Source of the DNA: an uncultured Sphingomonas sp. | GTDB taxonomy: Bacteria > Pseudomonadota > Alphaproteobacteria > Sphingomonadales > Sphingomonadaceae | Direction: 5' to 3' | Assembly (NCBI GenBank): GCA_946886645.1 | Contig: CAMPIY010000014.1 | Span: forward strand, 1-16,152 | Length of the DNA stretch: 16,152 bases | In this document: positions 14,385 through 16,152 of the stretch, piece by piece | Layout of the letters: each line of letters opens with the position of its first letter | Position numbering within the stretch: the first letter of the stretch is position 1 | The notes under the pieces: model-generated | Seen by the model: only the letters and a program-made list of their open reading frames with translations | Told to the model about the DNA's origin: nothing | Databases searched by the model: none | Program-made: the position numbers and the translations under genes

Positions 14385-15665
14385 GTGACCAAAGCGTGGT
14401 TGGGTAGGTCCGTTGTATCTTTGTTTGCCATTGCGGCGCCGCTTTCGGCGGCCTGGGCGCAGGCTGCACCTCCCGGAGACCCGATTGCGCCGCTTCCCGA
14501 AGCCGCCCAGCCGGCGGCGCCGGTCGAGGCGCCACCCCTGCCGCCATTATTGTGGCAGCCCTATCAGGCCCAAACCCTGCTCAACTATGTCCGCGGCGTT
14601 GCTCGCGAGGGCTTGTCCCCAGCCGATTATGAGCCGGAGGCGCTCGAAGCCGCGATGCGCTCGGGCGACCCGCTGGTCATGTCCGATGTCGCGACGAAGA
14701 CCTTCAACCGGCTCTCGTCCGACCTGGCGCTTGGCCACGTTCGCGGCGATGCGCGGATCGACTGGCATGTCGTCGACAAGGATCTCGACGAGGCGCAGCA
14801 GCGCGCGCTGCTCGAAGCCGCGTTGAAGAGCAACCGCCTGCCCGAAGCGCTCAACGGGCTTCTTCCGGCCCATCCGCAATATGGTGCGTTGAAGGCCGCG
14901 CTTGCGGCGACGCCCACCACGGATATCGACAAGATCAACAAGATCCGGCTCAACATGGACCGCTGGCGCTGGCTGCCGCGCGTGCTGGGTTCCAAATATA
15001 TTATCGTCAACGTGCCCAGCTATTATGCGACTTTGGTCGAAAATGGCGCGACGAGGTGGAAGACGCGGGCGGTCGCCGGCGCCATCAAGACGCCGACGCC
15101 CCAGCTCAACGCGACGGCCGTGGGCGTCATCCTCAACCCCTGGTGGGAGGTTCCCAGGAGCATCTCCCGCGAAGTTGCGGGCAAGCCCGGCTATGTCGCG
15201 GTCAAGGGCAAGGACGGGAAGGTTCAGCGCTGGCGTCAGCCGCCGGGCCCGAGCAATGCGCTGGGCCAGCTCAAGTTCGTGATGCCCAACGACCAGGCGA
15301 TCTACCTGCACGACACCAACGCCAAGAGCCGGTTCAACAGCTCGATTCGGGCCGCCAGCCATGGCTGCATCCGCACCAAGGACGTGCTGGAGCTGGCGAC
15401 CATGCTGCTTGGCGACGACAATGGCGAATGGACGGAGGAGAAGGTCAAGGAGGCGCTGGCGTCGAAGAAGTCGGTCCAGGCGAATTTCGTGAAGTCGCTG
15501 CCGGTCTACATCGTCTATTTCAGCGTCGCCGCGAACAACGACGGGTCGATCGTCAGCTACAACGATATGTACAAGCGCGACGGAAAGGTCATTTCCGCGC
15601 TGCTGGATAGCAAGGGCGAGGAGCCCGGAGCGAAGAAGCCGGCGGAAAAGGTGGCCGCGAAGTGA
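14385..15665 (+). CDS. Exported L,D-transpeptidase (YkuD domain, LdtD/YcbB-like, no PG-binding domain)
   Basis: The 426-residue enzyme starts with a signal peptide (about 1-26, ending AWA-QAA), then a Pro/Ala linker. A YcbB-type scaffold follows (about 60-175, QTLLNYVRGVAREGLSPADY). NLNMDRW-like LNMDRWRWLPRVLG (189-202) leads into the YkuD catalytic domain (about 203-380). The active site is complete: His309 in YLHDT, then SHGCIRT (325-331) with Cys328 and Arg330. It forms 3-3 cross-links between peptidoglycan stem peptides, or attaches proteins to them. Compared with YcbB it is short: the peptidoglycan-binding repeat that normally precedes LNxxRWRWLP is absent. A Lys-rich C-terminal tail follows the catalytic domain. 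The GTG start (14385) is 8 bases after GAGGGG (14371-14376). Confidence 0.93.
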   Translation: MTKAWLGRSVVSLFAIAAPLSAAWAQAAPPGDPIAPLPEAAQPAAPVEAPPLPPLLWQPYQAQTLLNYVRGVAREGLSPADYEPEALEAAMRSGDPLVMSDVATKTFNRLSSDLALGHVRGDARIDWHVVDKDLDEAQQRALLEAALKSNRLPEALNGLLPAHPQYGALKAALAATPTTDIDKINKIRLNMDRWRWLPRVLGSKYIIVNVPSYYATLVENGATRWKTRAVAGAIKTPTPQLNATAVGVILNPWWEVPRSISREVAGKPGYVAVKGKDGKVQRWRQPPGPSNALGQLKFVMPNDQAIYLHDTNAKSRFNSSIRAASHGCIRTKDVLELATMLLGDDNGEWTEEKVKEALASKKSVQANFVKSLPVYIVYFSVAANNDGSIVSYNDMYKRDGKVISALLDSKGEEPGAKKPAEKVAAK

Positions 15666-15778
15666 GCCACCGAGCGCAGCGAAGCAATTGCGATGCAATT
15701 GTTAGCAGCGCGAAGAGATGGCGGATCGAAGAGACCGTCAGGTCAATGCCGGCCAGCCTCGCGTAGCGAGGACTGACG

Positions 15779-15844
15779 ATCAACGAGGTTCGATATGCCC
15801 CGCATGTCGAAGGTTAGTCCGGGGGACTAACCGACCTCGTTGAT
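15779..15844. repeat. Three-way-junction palindromic element
   Basis: ATCAACGAGG (15779-15788) pairs perfectly with CCTCGTTGAT (15835-15844). Inside are two back-to-back hairpins. TTCGATATGC-CCC-GCATGTCGAA (15789-15811) has a 10-bp stem with one G-T pair. GGTTAGTCC-GGG-GGACTAACC (15812-15832) has a 9-bp perfect stem. Only GA (15833-15834) stays unpaired at the junction. The second hairpin shares its centre GTCCGGGGGAC with the one at the rpmJ stop codon. Loops of three bases rule out a tRNA. Confidence 0.7.
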
Positions 15845-15884
15845 GATTTACTTCGTGACGGCATGCAGCTTTCGAGGAAAAGGG

Positions 15885-15909
15885 CGTCACGGGAGTAAAT
15901 CCCGTGACG
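15885..15909. terminator. 10-bp perfect hairpin, alternative partner upstream
   Basis: CGTCACGGGA (15885-15894), loop GTAAA, TCCCGTGACG (15900-15909). The left arm and loop can instead pair with 15845-15860 (GATTTACT and CGTGACG against AGTAAATC and CGTCACG). No T run follows on either strand, so an intrinsic-terminator role is doubtful despite the position between convergent genes. Confidence 0.4.
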
Positions 15910-16018
15910 TCGGTCGTGTCTGCCCTTCGCCTTTGCTCAGGGCAGCACGCCGTCCGTTGCTTCGCGTCTCTCGTCGAAGCGAACGTGGCGCTACGCGCCT
16001 GTCCGCTTCGTCTCGGCG

Positions 16019-16152
16019 CTACGCAATCTTCTCCGCATAGATGAGACGCCCTTCGCCGAGGCGGTGCATGACGTCCCACTGGCTCTTGCGGCTGAAAGCG
16101 AAGCAGCCTTCGGAGCGGCCGAGCTTGCCGTGGAGCGGGATCATATCGTCTT
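16019..16152 (-). CDS. L,D-transpeptidase catalytic-domain protein (YkuD_2-like), C-terminal end only
   Basis: Only the last 43 codons are inside the window; the gene begins beyond the right edge. The reading frame gives MIPLHGKLGRSEGCFAFS and ends GEGRLIYAEKIA, then TAG (16019-16021). The HG...GRSxGC pattern, with the Cys as nucleophile and Ser-x-Gly-Cys ahead of it, matches the murein L,D-transpeptidase catalytic-domain family (YkuD_2 type), which differs from the SHGCIRT type encoded at 14385-15665. It probably modifies peptidoglycan cross-links. The gene converges on the other L,D-transpeptidase gene across the hairpin block. Signal peptide and start cannot be seen. Confidence in the family is good, but partial sequence limits it. 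Confidence 0.8.
   Translation of the reverse strand, partial: DDMIPLHGKLGRSEGCFAFSRKSQWDVMHRLGEGRLIYAEKIA

Larger units (their letters stand above)
15666..16018. repeat. 353-bp block of nested inverted repeats between convergent L,D-transpeptidase genes
   Basis: No credible gene lies here; reading frames across it look like chance translations of palindromes. In order I see: CAATTGC-GAT-GCAATTG (15685-15701); CGTCAG (15736-15741) with CTGACG (15773-15778), enclosing CCTCGC-GTA-GCGAGG (15757-15771); a three-way-junction element (15779-15844); competing pairings (15845-15909); CGTG/CTGCCCT with AGGGCAG/CACG (15915-15949); GCTTCG (15959-15964) with CGAAGC (15975-15980); and CGAAGCG (15975-15981) with CGCTTCG (16004-16010), enclosing GGCGC-TAC-GCGCC (15987-15999). 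It could be a mosaic of dispersed palindromes or a structured RNA. Confidence 0.75.

Noticed and set aside
15779..15844. tRNA or tmRNA-like gene
   Set aside because: The fold has only two inner hairpins with three-base loops; there is no anticodon loop, no T-loop consensus and no CCA end.
15780..16079. Open frames on both strands across the hairpin block
   Set aside because: They consist of translated palindromes, lack a ribosome site, and one runs into the 3' end of the second L,D-transpeptidase gene in the wrong frame.
1..16152. CRISPR array, insertion sequence, prophage or defence island
   Set aside because: No regularly spaced direct repeats with unique spacers, no transposase or integrase, and no restriction, toxin or nuclease genes were seen.

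Overview
The window looks like a chromosomal stretch of a GC-rich alphaproteobacterium. The most likely group is a sphingomonad (Sphingomonas/Sphingomicrobium-like). The reasons are high-GC codon use with many GTG starts, a zinc-free 41-residue L36 protein of the alphaproteobacterial form, short secreted proteins with Ala-rich signal peptides, and a periplasmic/cell-wall gene set. This placement is an inference; no rRNA or tRNA is present to confirm it. Coding density is very high and neighbouring genes often share stop/start bases (ATGA or GTGA).

Layout. 1-748 (-): 5' part of an M14 cytosolic-type zinc carboxypeptidase. It is divergent from a secreted M28 zinc peptidase (943-2559, +). Then come rpmJ (L36, 2649-2774, +), a dyad-rich 3' region with an intrinsic terminator, and a 91-aa exported protein (2988-3263, +). 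From 8455 down to 3297 runs a minus-strand series: purT, argC, argJ, argB, argR and a small lipoprotein. argC-argJ-argB-argR are joined by 4-base overlaps at each junction. In front of argC lie three TATGCA hexamers spaced exactly 10 bp apart, a good candidate ArgR operator. From 8532 (+) comes an exported, divergent cyclophilin, tail-to-tail with a small zinc-ribbon protein (9421-9681, -). Then follow ybbP and ybbA (ABC transporter permease and ATPase, -) divergent from a secreted TesA-like SGNH esterase (12951-13577, +). Two single-domain PilZ proteins (-) form a tight pair. The window ends with a secreted L,D-transpeptidase (14385-15665, +) and, facing it, the 3' end of a second, unrelated-type L,D-transpeptidase (16019-16152, -).

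How the genes work together. The arg cluster gives three enzymes of the acetylated arginine route (ArgJ recycling acetyl groups, ArgB, ArgC) plus their arginine-responsive regulator. ArgB carries the N-terminal helix of arginine-inhibited kinases, so both feedback inhibition and repression are expected. ArgR together with argCJB in one transcription unit is reminiscent of the actinobacterial arrangement and is unusual for an alphaproteobacterium. The rest is mostly envelope biology: peptidases, a foldase-like cyclophilin, the TesA-YbbAP module, c-di-GMP receptors and peptidoglycan cross-linking enzymes.

The most unusual non-coding part is 15666-16018, between the two convergent L,D-transpeptidase genes. 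It is built almost wholly from nested inverted repeats, including one that folds on paper as a neat three-way junction (15779-15844), followed by two mutually exclusive pairings (15845-15909). I saw no CRISPR array, transposase, phage gene or defence system, and I do not claim a wholly new system here.
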